Origin: Paulownia fortunei
Taxonomy: Eukaryota > Streptophyta > Magnoliopsida > Lamiales > Paulowniaceae
NCBI GenBank assembly: GCA_019321725.1
Contig: JAGSPU010001671.1
Span: forward strand, 1,488,001 to 1,552,000
Length of the DNA: 64,000 bases
Direction: 5' to 3'
The position numbers and the translations under genes were made by a program. Below the pieces are notes generated by a model. It ran no database searches, was not told where the DNA came from, and saw nothing but the letters and a program-made list of their open reading frames with translations. Position 1 is the first letter of the stretch; every line of letters begins with the position of its first letter. Shown piece after piece: positions 12,543-23,214 of the stretch.

Positions 12543-14743
12543 TTATGCAGTCAACTTCTGTGATGAATTGGCAGCAGAAGTGACAGCACTCATGTGTTGC
12601 AGCTGCAATGCAGCCAAAAGACCTTGCCAGGTGTCTCCAGGTGCACCAGCCACTTGGAAGTCAAGAAGCTTCTTCTGTTGCTTGTAGTATTCTTCTAGAG
12701 GCTTCATCTGAAGAAAACAAAGCTGGTTCCATTAGTATGCTAGCGTGCTTTTAAGTTAGAAATGGAGATCAGTGTGCAGTAAATATTATAGGAGTCTATT
12801 AATAGTCAAGTGTTATATTTGCAAGGCATGACACCGGTTTGTATAGCACATACACAACTGTGGTCTTCCCTCTGAGTAGAAATTCATAGAACACATTGCA
12901 TGCACAATTGATAAGAACAAGAGGCTAAAAGAGTCATACTCTATATCATAGAAGATTTTTTTTTTTTTAATCAAGTTGTTGACAACATTGGCACAAATTT
13001 GAAATGACAAAAAGTTTTATCATGACCAATCAATCAGAAATTCTTTTGCTGCGCCATATTAAAACCATAACAAAAATCTATTACCAGAGCTGTAGTTGTT
13101 AGTGTTCAATTTAAGAGAAATGGAGGTACCTGCTCTGCGTACATGCGAAGCTTCTCCCTCCAGATGGTATCTGAGTCAACACTCGAAGATTGACAATGAC
13201 CATCCTGTGGCTGACGACTGAGATTGAGTCCTGAAGTAGCCATGGAATGGAATTCTCGAGAAGGAGAATATATTCCACCGCCTAAAGTTTTCTTCACCAC
13301 AGACTCCTCTGTGCACTTAAGATTCAGCACCAAGTCTATATCAGCAATCTGGTCCAGTATCTCCTGTAAGGACCAAAAGCAAGAATTATATATTATCAGA
13401 AACTTGCTTTTAAAACCGTCGCAATTTACAAATCAACACAAGATAAATTTCAGAAAAGGGTTTCCGCTACAACTAGAAGTTATTTATCTTTCGCCTTTTG
13501 AATCAGAATACTGGACGTACAACTAGAAGTTATTTATCTTTCGCCTTTTGAATCAGAATACTGGACGCACGTGCTGCTCACAACATTTACAAATATTAAG
13601 ACTGTAATTTGACACAAATGCTACAACTACATGAGTCAGTAAAAAAAGGAAAAAAAAAAAAAAAAAGAAAACATTGGAGATAAATTCGTAAAAATGACTT
13701 CAATTCCACTAACATTTAGTACTCTTGATCATCAGAAACTCTTCAGATGAAAATTAACTAAAACCAGCAATTAAGCAGGAAACCACTGTAAACTATCAAA
13801 AAATAGGGGTGATAGAGAGGGAAAAAGCACTAACAGCTTGCATCCTTGTTCGAGGAATTCCGTCCAAAATAAAGCCAGTTTCACCTCTGCAATATCCTTC
13901 CTCCAGCCTCTTGGATAAAAGCCCAAATATTACGTCCTCCGGAACTAACTTCCCTGTGCTCACTGCGCTAGCAATCTATTTACGACCAAGCAGAAGTTAA
14001 ACAATGTCATTTTCTACATAGAAACATTTTTAAAAAAAAAAGAAAAAGAAAAAGAAAAAGAATTACCATCATCACTGCAACATATTCATGAAAAGAAACA
14101 CAAAGAAAATAGCATGGCATTATCAATTCATCATAGAGAGAATATTCATGAGCCAATATTATTATATAACACCCAATGCTTCTAGTTTCTTCATTTAATA
14201 TCTCCTTTGAAACCAAACAATTCTTACATTTTGTGATTTTCAAGAAAACAAATAGTTAAAGTGGCAAATTAATCCAAATAAAGTCCAACAAAATAAATTA
14301 ATGAACATATGCAAAAGGCCTAGAACATTCATTTTCCAAATTCATAAGTTGAATTTTTTTCAAATTTCAAGGTCAAGAATGGGAAGAAAGTATACCTTTT
14401 TATACAGGGGAGAATTAGGGTTGAGCTCCTGTCGAACGAGAGATCCCATGGAGATATGAGGAACGTCTAGAAGCTTCGCAAGCCGCTCGGCGTACACATG
14501 TCGCCTCGCCATTGGATCGCCCATGATCACCCACTGCACACCCCTCCCCAGCGTTTCCCATCCCTCCGATTCCTCCATTTCTATGCGGTTCATCTTCCCC
14601 TGCGGTTCCTCGTCGTCATCGTAACAGTAGTAATAATCGTAGTCGAGCTGAGCCGCGGCAGCTGATCCGTAGGCTCGGCTCACCGGCTGACCCAGCCGAG
14701 AAGAAAGCCGCGCTGCCGCTCCGAGCCGGCTGAGCACCGACAT
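12543..14743 (-). CDS. Organellar adenylate kinase 7-like protein with degenerate P-loop
   Basis: Adenylate-kinase-fold protein, 295 residues, close to what I recall for Arabidopsis At3g01820 (probable adenylate kinase 7, mitochondrial). Four exons in transcript order: 14743-14396, 13975-13835, 13363-13130, 12707-12543; all borders are GT-AG and phase 0, with no internal stop. The N-terminus (MSVLSRLGAAARLSSRLGQP, Arg-rich, no acidic residues) fits a mitochondrial or plastid presequence, followed by an acidic Tyr/Asp-rich linker. The AMP-site stretch VPHISMGSLVRQEL and the core GETGFILDGIPRTRMQA are conserved. The nucleotide loop that should read GxPGxGKGT is GDPMARRH (residues 75-82): no Lys, and two of three Gly lost. 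Phosphotransfer activity is therefore doubtful (inference). Confidence 0.92.
13469..13568. repeat. Perfect 2 x 50-bp tandem repeat
   Basis: Two adjacent 50-bp copies (13469-13518 and 13519-13568) within the second intron of the adenylate kinase gene, identical to within a base at the right end. Not coding. Confidence 0.93.
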
Positions 14744-15780
14744 AGCGGCGCAGGCAAGAAGTTTACAAAGAAGGGTTTCGAAACTGGTAAACGGAGAAAG
14801 AAAGCGAGCGGCTAGGCAGCGAAAGAGAGGGTTTGAATGGAGGGCACAATGTGGGGTTTTAGAGACACTTCTGGTTCATAATTGACACTGGTTCTTTTCG
14901 GATATTACGTTTTCTACCAACTTGGGGATTTTTGGCGGAAAATTGCATTTTCAGACTATTAAGTTAGAAGTATTCCCTTTCGAACCCATTGCTGCTTTTT
15001 ACATAATATATGTATTTAGTCCTTTTGAGTCTTCATTTTGCTTCATTTTAACGCAGACGGTGCAACATCCATTGGAAATAAAAGAGTAAATAAATGTGTT
15101 AATGTGGTGACAAATGGGAGTAGAAGTGAACAAAGAGCTAATCTATTGAGCCAAAAATAGAAATTTTACCATGACATTGAGATTTTCAACCTGATATGAG
15201 GGTACTTTAGGAAGTGTGGTGAGGGAATGAGGAAAGAGGAATCATCAGGTGTGGAACGTTAAAGCTGGCGGCATCCACAGGAGTGGGAGAGCATGTGGCT
15301 AGATGGGCGACACGTGGACACCGTGTGAGAGAGAGAGTTGCGGGTTGTGTGAGCGTGCCCGCATCCACCGGTTCTGACATGTCAACTGGGGACAAATTCA
15401 ATTTTGAAGAATAGTTGCTCCCACTTCTGTCTGGGGACCTTCCTAATTCCTATCACCCATCTCTTCTTTCATCTTTTATTTTCAAATTCTGAACCAGAAC
15501 TGTGTTCATTGCAATGTTATGTGGGCTCCTATAGGATATATAATTTTTTTTAAAAAAATAAAATTAGTTGCATGCATTTTCAGTAAAGTCAGCAATCTAA
15601 TTTTAAATTGTTTTAATCCCACACCCACCTTGTATTACTGCCAGAAATAGCTTAATTTTATTTGGCAACACATGAATAGTTTGCTATTGCTGCAAGCCCA
15701 AGAGATTGGTTGAAATTGATCGTTGTACAAATATTATAATAGGCCCACTAAATACGACTAAAAAACCTATCATTTATGGT
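14744..15780. other. Upstream region of the adenylate kinase gene
   Basis: Promoter side of the minus-strand adenylate kinase gene, then AT-rich spacer. A G-box core CACGTG inside GACACGTGGAC sits at 15311-15316, about 570 bp upstream of the start codon, in an unusually GC-rich island (about 15230-15380). The short ORF there has no family match I recognise. Confidence 0.45.
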
Positions 15781-16014
15781 AGAATATTATATGGATCAAA
15801 TACCAAAAATAGAGGCCCTAAGGTAGATGACTTTCGCCACACTTATAAAGTCGGAAGCCCACCATTTGTGAGAGAATAATATGTTACGACTGAAGAGCCG
15901 ACCATCTAGAATATTATATGGATCAAATATCAAAAAGTAGAGGCCCTAAAGTAGATGACTTTCGCCACACTTTATAAAGCCGAAGCCCATCCATTTGAGA
16001 GTATAATATGTTAC
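15781..16014. repeat. Two-copy tandem repeat, period 127 bp
   Basis: Copies at 15781-15887 and 15908-16014 share the blocks ATATTATATGGATCAAATA, TAGAGGCCCTAA and GTAGATGACTTTCGCCACAC with about ten differences. The array ends 38 bp before the 3' end of the tRNA-Lys gene. Confidence 0.85.
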
Positions 16015-16052
16015 TTAAGTGAAAAAGCATAAAAGCCAAATATTATTATGCA

Positions 16053-16125
16053 CGCCCACCGTGGGGCTCGAACCCACGACCACAAGGTTAAGAGCCTTGC
16101 GCTCTACCAACTGAGCTAGACGGGC
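16053..16125 (-). tRNA. tRNA-Lys (anticodon CTT)
   Basis: A 73-nt cloverleaf on the minus strand. The acceptor pairs GCCCGTC with GGTGGGC plus discriminator G. The D-arm GCTC/GAGC has loop AGTTGGTA, the anticodon stem CAAGG/CCTTG has loop CTCTTAA (anticodon CTT), and the T-loop is GTTCGAGCC-type. There is no intron. The A and B boxes (TAGCTCAGTTGG and GGTTCGAGCCC) are intact, and a T-rich tract follows on the transcribed side. Confidence 0.97.
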
Positions 16126-17180
16126 TGTTAGTTTATTTTTATTATTTTTATATTTGTTAAGAAACATTGACTATGAACATAAAAAGATACTTGTTTTCTA
16201 TATGTCAATCATATAGCATCCCTCCAACAATAATAAATCAAGGCTGACGCTGATGCTTACAAATAAGAGAACATTACAATTAAGGAACAAGAAACTCACG
16301 GCAATATATAATTATTATATAAGGCACCCCAGAAAGTAAGCATCAAAATTTGCGTAATTCCAAACAAATTTTAATTGAGTTTGGGCATTCAAAATCAAAA
16401 TCAAAATTATGATTTTAATTTTCAGTCACGGGTACTTGGTGGCAAAAACTCATTTTCCATAATTGCCAATTACTATCCTCTGTGTAGCTCTCATCTAAGC
16501 CTTGTCAATCAAATTCCATATGGCTACCTCTTACAACCTTCCCAAACAAACCAACCCCTGCAACTCTATTTTGATCTCCTCTCATCGCCATCAAAAGCTC
16601 TACCTGTAACCTTCCCGACCAGACGGCCTAAAAGCAATATCTTACATATAATCACAAGTCTCCACAAATTCCTTTGCTTGTTTTTTTTTTTTCCCTTTTA
16701 CCCTCCATATACAAGTACACATGTATATGTATAAACGATAATCAACTCCTCTTAGGGCTAATTTATAAACGATAATCACTTTATACCACATAGTATATAT
16801 GCTATAATTTCAGTAGTTGGTTACTCATTTGCTTATACATAAAATTAACTTGCTTAGGGCTGATTTGGTAGTCTCATAAATATTGAATTAGCTGCTAGTC
16901 TTGGTATTTCCTTGGGAAGAGGGAAAGAGAGGAGGGGCAAAATAGGAATAACAGAAAAGATAAGAGATAGAAGATAAACCAAGACCATATATATACATAT
17001 AATGGAAAAATGGTAATGGCCGCGGAGCACAAAGTGCGGAGTTGTGGGTGGAGACGTACTCTACTGTGCATCCTCATCCCGGCAGTGGCAGCCTACCAGT
17101 GACACAATCTTGAAAATTAGTTAAACAAACCAACGAAATAGTTGGGTCTTGGAGTGGGCAAATTGTAAAAAATCACCGTC
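16126..17180. other. Intergenic region upstream of the NARA5-like gene
   Basis: AT-rich spacer and promoter side of the kinase gene. One open frame at 16375-16734 has no domain, no codon bias I can see and ends in low complexity, so it is not called. Nothing else recognised. Confidence 0.5.
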
Positions 17181-20100
17181 ATGTCTTTCTCTCTCATCTC
17201 CCTATCATCCTCTTCTCCCGCCTCCAATTCCATTCTACTCAGAAAATTTCCCCCGATTATCTCTATCTCCGAAATATCTTCTCCATCCTCCACTCTTAAG
17301 ACCTACCATTATGGCTCCTTAACCACCATTACCCTTAATTCCTCCCTTTTTAACCGCACAACCATTCATTCTCATCGTCCCACATGTTCTCTTCCAATCA
17401 ATTCCAATTCCAATTCCAATTCCAACTGTTCTTCTATGTCTAGTGGCAGCGACGCCAGCTATACGGATGGTTTGGTGGACGGTAGTCGTTGTGGCTCTGC
17501 AACTGATGAGTTAGAAGTTTCTGATTCTGACGACGATGAAGCCCACCAGGAGCAGGAAAATGATAAGGAATCTTCTGCCTCCTTGCCAGATAGATGGCAT
17601 GTGTTGGGCCTCGGCCAAGCCATGGTAATTTCCTTACTAAAATTAACCTTCTTAGTCATTCTTTTAATTTATTTCTCCATTTCATATCAGAATGTATAGA
17701 ATTTTTTTCCTGCCATGCGGGTTGTGGAGAATTTGGATTAGAAAGATTGTTTTTATTGGGTTACGGTTAGTTATTCTGGGTATGAACTTGGGTACTAACA
17801 TGAAAGTAGAATGGGTTAACATGGAAACAGTTCTTTCTGTTCTTTTACAATATAGGGATTCATTTTGGTTGGGGTTCCTTGTTTTTTTCCCTGACTTGTC
17901 AAATTGATCTTCAATTGCTTTCCGATCATTTTCACATGCATCTATCCCAACCTTTAGAAGTAAAGTGTGCACTCCCACATTTGTTTACAAGTGAGAGAAT
18001 ATTTCTTCTGCATGTCACACTATTTGCAGATTGCAATATTAAGCCCATGTTCATGCACCTCGGTCCTGAACAAAAATTGATCAATTGCTTAGTCATTCAT
18101 GTTGATTAGCCAATTTTAATTATTGTGATTTTATGAGAATTAAGTTAACTAGTTCATTCTCACCATTGTAGGTGGACTTTTCCGGCATGGTTGATGATGA
18201 ATTTCTTGATAGACTTGGATTAGAGAAGGGTACAAGGAAAGTAGTGAATCATGAAGAAAGGGGTAGAGTTTTACGGGCCATGGATGGATGCAGCTATAAA
18301 GCTGCTGCTGGTGGTTCTCTTTCTAACACCTTGGTGGCCTTGGCAAGGCTTGGTGGTCAAACCATTGGAGGGCCTTCATTGAATGTCGCCATGGCAGGCA
18401 GTGTTGGAAGCGATCCATTGGGTGGATTCTACCGGTAGACTTTCTTTTCCATGTTTATGTAATTTACAACTTCTACTATTAATATCCAATTGGTGGATTC
18501 TACCAGTAGACTTTCTTTCCATGTTTTGTATTCTTGCAACTTCTATTTCTTTTCTGGAAGAACTCACTACTCTTATACTTGTGCAAGTGATCTGTAGAAT
18601 GGGTAAGGGTTTTCTTAAAGTTAGGCACATGGGTTACTTTACACATTTTGTTTTGTCTTGTTATTACTTTTAGTGAGTCTGGTTTGTGAATTGTACTTTG
18701 TGGATTCTTTTACATAGATCAAAACTCCGGCGAGCAAATGTGAATTTCCTTTCAGCACCTGTGAAGGATGGAACAACAGGAACAGTTATTGTTCTCACAA
18801 CTCCGGACGCGCAACGGACAATGCTTGCATACCAGGTCAGTAGCATTTTTGTTAATGAAAAGATTTAGTAGTTCCTTTTACTGAGTGACCATGACTGCAT
18901 TTGAGGGATTGTCTAAACTAACTCTCAAAATTCACAGTTATGTTGTAAAATTTTTCTCTGATATACTTCCATAGAGATGAAGTTTGAAAAGAACGGAATT
19001 TTTTTTTCCTTGCAAGTTCCTGTGTTCTTTTGCAAATTAGATTTGGCATTCCTATTTGGGTCCTGAGATATAATAGATAGTTTCAAACTAACAACTCTTG
19101 TGATTGGTTTCTTTCTCCTCCGAACAAGTGTATAAACTTTTATATAGCAAATTCATCAAGTGGAAGAAGTATAGAATGTACGCCTTGTGGGAAATACGAA
19201 GACAATGTTGTCAAGATTTATTCTTGAAGACAGGTTTGCAAGGAACTACTGTAGTTAAAATTGAGTAGTGCTGATGTTTGTAAGATAGGGTAAGATAGGG
19301 TCATTAAGTTACTACCAACCATAAAGAATTAATTGAGAGGAAAATGTACAATAAAAGATTTGTGGTTAGATCAATTGATGTAGATTATCAGACGAGGTTG
19401 AGCAACTCTACCATGAAACAAGGAATGTAGAGGGTTCAAAGAATAGCAAGGATGTTACCTAATTATGCAAAACTTAAATTTTTTTTTTTTTATTTTTGAA
19501 GGAAATCTCGAGTTTGACTATAGGATTATTTGTCACTTTCTAACTCATACTAAATGAAGTTGCTAGCACAACTAATTATAGACCAAGTTAAGCATGTATT
19601 ATGGTAAGGCACACATGCCATGCTTGTCACTCATCTGAATCTAATATTGTCTTGGCTAACCTATGAATAAGAATTGTAATGTGATGACTCTTGACCCCTT
19701 TACGGATTCTATGGGCTGTGAAATGATTCAGCCAATGAGCTTAATTCCGTAAAATGTGAAGTTAGGCTCTATGTCGTCTCAAAAAGGCCAGAGTTATCCT
19801 TTTCATCGTATAACTTGTAATAAACTCAAGACTGATTACCATGTCATTGGTTAGTTGCAATTGTCATTAGATCATCATCATCAATATCATGTATATTATC
19901 ATAGTTTCAGAATCCATTATTATCTTTGTCATCCAGAAAAGGAAATTTCGATCCTTATCCTTGTTAGGTTCGCGCGATCCCGAAAAATGTATATGCAGTG
20001 GAATTTAAAATTTTCAAAAGAATAAATATACATTACATCACATGTAATAATACTAATCCCGGAACCCTTTCGCAATTACTCAATTGTGCGTTTTCTGATA

Positions 20101-23100
20101 CTTAAAGCAAGAAGGTTTCAGAAACTCTTACCTTGATTTGCACTCCGGCTGATGTAGGGATTGAAACGATTCAAATCGTTATCCCAACACGAATGAATTT
20201 TCAAGTTCTTCAATTCAAACCCTTTGATTGAAAATTGATTCGCTTCTAGGATCTCAAATGTTATCCATCTAACGGTATTCACACCTTGGATGCCCACTCG
20301 CAATCGAATTCTATGCTAGTAGTTTCGATTCGATAATTCTATCCTAAAATGATTTTATTTGGAACAAGAACACGCTAACTATTAGTGTTTTAGGTGTTTA
20401 AATTAATTCTTAATTCAACAATTGAATCAAGAATTAAATTAGGTAAAAGGTTGGCCAACTTTTGTAGATTGAAAGGAAAAGAAGAGACGAATTTTTGGAG
20501 ATGAAGAAAACTATTTTTCTTCAAGAGAGAGGGTTTGTTTTTTCCACTTTTTTCCAGCAAAAATTTACAGTAAAAAGTCCCAAAAAAATGTTCAAAAAGT
20601 TTGCCAATAAAGGCTACCACAAGTCCTTTTCATGTAGGACTCTTCTTTCATTCTTATCTCCAACTCTTTTAAGAAGTTTTCTTATCTCATACGGACTTTT
20701 CTTTTTCTTTATTACCTATTAGGAATTGAATTCCCAATCCAACTTCCTCTAGGAATTGGATTCCCAATCTAATTTCTTAAGGGGCTCCCTACAAGCCCAC
20801 ACCTAATGGGTTTAGACCTAATTAATCAATTAGGCTTAGACTTAATTAATCAATTAGGCCCTAGTTTAATTGATCCAATCAATTAAATAAATTTATCTAA
20901 TTAATTAGGCCTATCTTAATTAATTGATCTAATCAATTAAATAAATGTTCCAATTGGGCTCCCTAATTCAATTAGGTCCAATTAATTAATTAAATTTATT
21001 CCACATTTGAATTAATTTAAGCCCTATTAATTAATCACATTAATTAATTTAATCCTACACTTTGATTAATTTCTATGCTAGAAATGGACTTGTCCAAATT
21101 TTGTGTTTGATCCCTTATGTTCACTCTAAGCTAGTCGTAGGCTCACAACTCTTGTGACTTAGTTGAACAATTAATTATTCCGATTAATTAATCCAATTAA
21201 TTAATTTTCTTGGAATTAACCTATTAATTCCAAGAACCCACAAGTCATGGGAAGTACCTAGCAATGCATTATAACTCCTAGTTTTAGGTGAATGTGCGAA
21301 TTTATTCCAATTACGAATACCATGCAAGTACGATTCTTCCGTCATCTAATTTTCCGATTGAGCCTAAGGCATGAATCATTAGTCGAAACCCCATTAGCTC
21401 AATAACTATGTTTACATTCCTAGTAGCTTGACTCGATAGTGAACAATTAGAAAGCCCCACGTCTAATTTTCATCCAACCTTGGCCAAGGATTTTAGAGTC
21501 AAGACAGTAAAACATATAGGAGATTCACCTATTTATCTAGATAGGTGACGAATCCTTTGTTGGTCACTTATTAATCTCCATACATGAAGATGTTACACCA
21601 AACATAAATCCCATGTGATTGTCATGCAATCAGGAAATACATCAAAGTGCAACATGTCATGCACAAGGTTACCTTGGTGCCTCAAGTCCAAGGATTAATT
21701 CTTATACTATCGTAACGAGAAAATTCCCATTCGATAATAGAATATTTCCAATTGGGAATTTTTAGGTGGGGTAGTTCAGTGTACTTATTCTCCAACAAGG
21801 ACCCGCATACATGCACTAGTGTCTCTACACAATGCCCATGGAACGGAGCATCCTCCTTTTGAGCCTACATCGTATGCGCAAGTCTCAACGGGATCAATGA
21901 TGTCCTATCTCATTGATCTTTGACTTGAAATATTGTAAAACCACATCCTTAGAGGCATCACCGAACACTACTCTGACAATCCTGACTATTATTTCTCCTT
22001 CTCAAGTTTTATGAAAGTGAAACAGTTTCTTGAATTGCTCACAAATTGCTCCCTTTGATTAAACCAGGGCACATCTTCAAGGGTAAACTATGATCCGTGC
22101 TTGGCCAGCTTGATATCCAAAACTAGTATATTAATTGTTGAAGGATACTTATTTGAATTTCCTGACACAATCAAAACAATTGCCATGGCGTGTGAGGAGG
22201 CCCGCAGGTGTGGTGCTCTGGTTGCCATCACGGCGTCAGATGTCAGCTGCATTGAGAGACATTATGATGATTTCTGGTAAGCATTTTGTAATATACCCAA
22301 TTCTTTATATTTCTTCACTTGTCAGCAGGATTGCTTTGGGTTGTTGCATTTTCGTGAATTGGGCAACATGAGTATCAAACTAACGTGATTGTTATTGGAA
22401 ACTGTTTTATGTTGAAATGACTTTGAAAACAGAGATTTAAAGATTTAGGGTCAGTTTTGCGATTGTAAATTAGACTTGTCTTTATTGAAGTTCATCTGTA
22501 TTTTGCTTTGTCTGCCTTGGGTTTTATTGGATTTTTTACTCTTATCAAACAAGAGACTCTTGCATCTTGATTGAATTTTTGAGATCCCTCTATAGCTACT
22601 TTTTTGAAAAGATTAAACAAGCAATTCTGTCAAAAGATTTTGATGTCTCTTTTTCTATATTGACACCAGGATATTATTATGCAGAATTGCCTCTGCGGAA
22701 ATTTAAAGGACTTATTAGCCTTCGTTCATTAGTTTCAATTTTTTATTTTTTCTTTGCCAGGGATATCATGGCAAATTATGCAGACATCATCTTTGCAAAC
22801 AGTGATGAAGCCAGGACTTTTTGTCATTTTCCCTCAAATGAAAGCCCTGTTTCTGCCACGAGGTACCTGAGCCATTTTGTTCCGCTTGTTTCAGTCACAG
22901 ATGGCCCTAAAGGCTCTTATATCGGTGTAAAAGGAGAAGCTGTTTACATTCCTCCATCGCCTTGTGTGCCAGTAGATACTTGTGGAGCCGGGGATGCCTA
23001 TGCATCTGGCATATTGTATGGTTTATTACATGGCGAATCTGATTTGAGAGGTATGGGTACATTAGCTTCTAAGGTTGCATCAATAGTTGTTGCACAACAA

Positions 23101-23214
23101 GGAACTCGGTTGAGAGTACAAGATGCTGTAAAGTTAGCTGAGTCATTTGCATTCCATCATGAAAGCTCCGCTATGTGGTCTGATGTAGGTTCTGATCAAA
23201 TTTCCAGCTTGTAA
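17181..23214 (+). CDS. NARA5: Plastid pfkB-type carbohydrate kinase, NARA5-like
   Basis: Ribokinase/pfkB-fold protein of about 495 residues. Arabidopsis NARA5 (At4g27600) is a plastid protein needed for normal photosystem and Rubisco accumulation; its substrate is not known to me. Exons: 17181-17624, 18172-18434, 18718-18835, 22068-22276, 22761-23214; all GT-AG, phases consistent, no stop. Residues 1-75 are Ser/Thr-rich and nearly free of acidic residues, as in a plastid transit peptide. An acidic linker (SDSDDDE) precedes the domain, which opens at WHVLGLGQAMVDFSG. The Gly-rich pfkB motif AAAGGSLSNTLVALARLG is near residue 195. The second signature DTCGAGDAYASG, holding the catalytic Asp, is near residues 417-428. 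Intron 3 is 3.2 kb because of the insertion at 19962-21797. The gene appears intact. Confidence 0.94.
19962..21797 (-). mobile_element. Probable solo LTR or LTR-like insertion in NARA5-like intron 3
   Basis: An AT-rich non-coding block of about 1836 bp. On the minus strand it opens TGTTGGAGAATAAGTACACT and closes GCGCGAACCTAACA, giving TG...CA termini as in plant LTRs. The first bases inside both ends form a short inverted repeat, TCCTTGTTRGG. No internal coding region, primer-binding site or convincing 5-bp target duplication is visible (flanks ATCCT and AGGAC), so a non-LTR origin remains possible. The surrounding exons splice in phase across it. Confidence 0.45.
20812..21060. repeat. Irregular AATTAATTAGGC-type low-complexity array
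   Basis: Inside the insertion, variants of TTAATTAATCAATTAGGC and AATTGATCTAATCAATTAAA recur about every 20-35 bp. The array is locally palindromic because its core is AATTAATT. Confidence 0.6.

Noticed and set aside
13469..13568. CRISPR-like repeat pair
   Set aside because: Two contiguous copies with no spacer in a plant intron; a simple tandem duplication.
16375..16734. 119-residue open frame
   Set aside because: No domain, low-complexity ends, no splice partner; probably chance in AT-rich promoter DNA.
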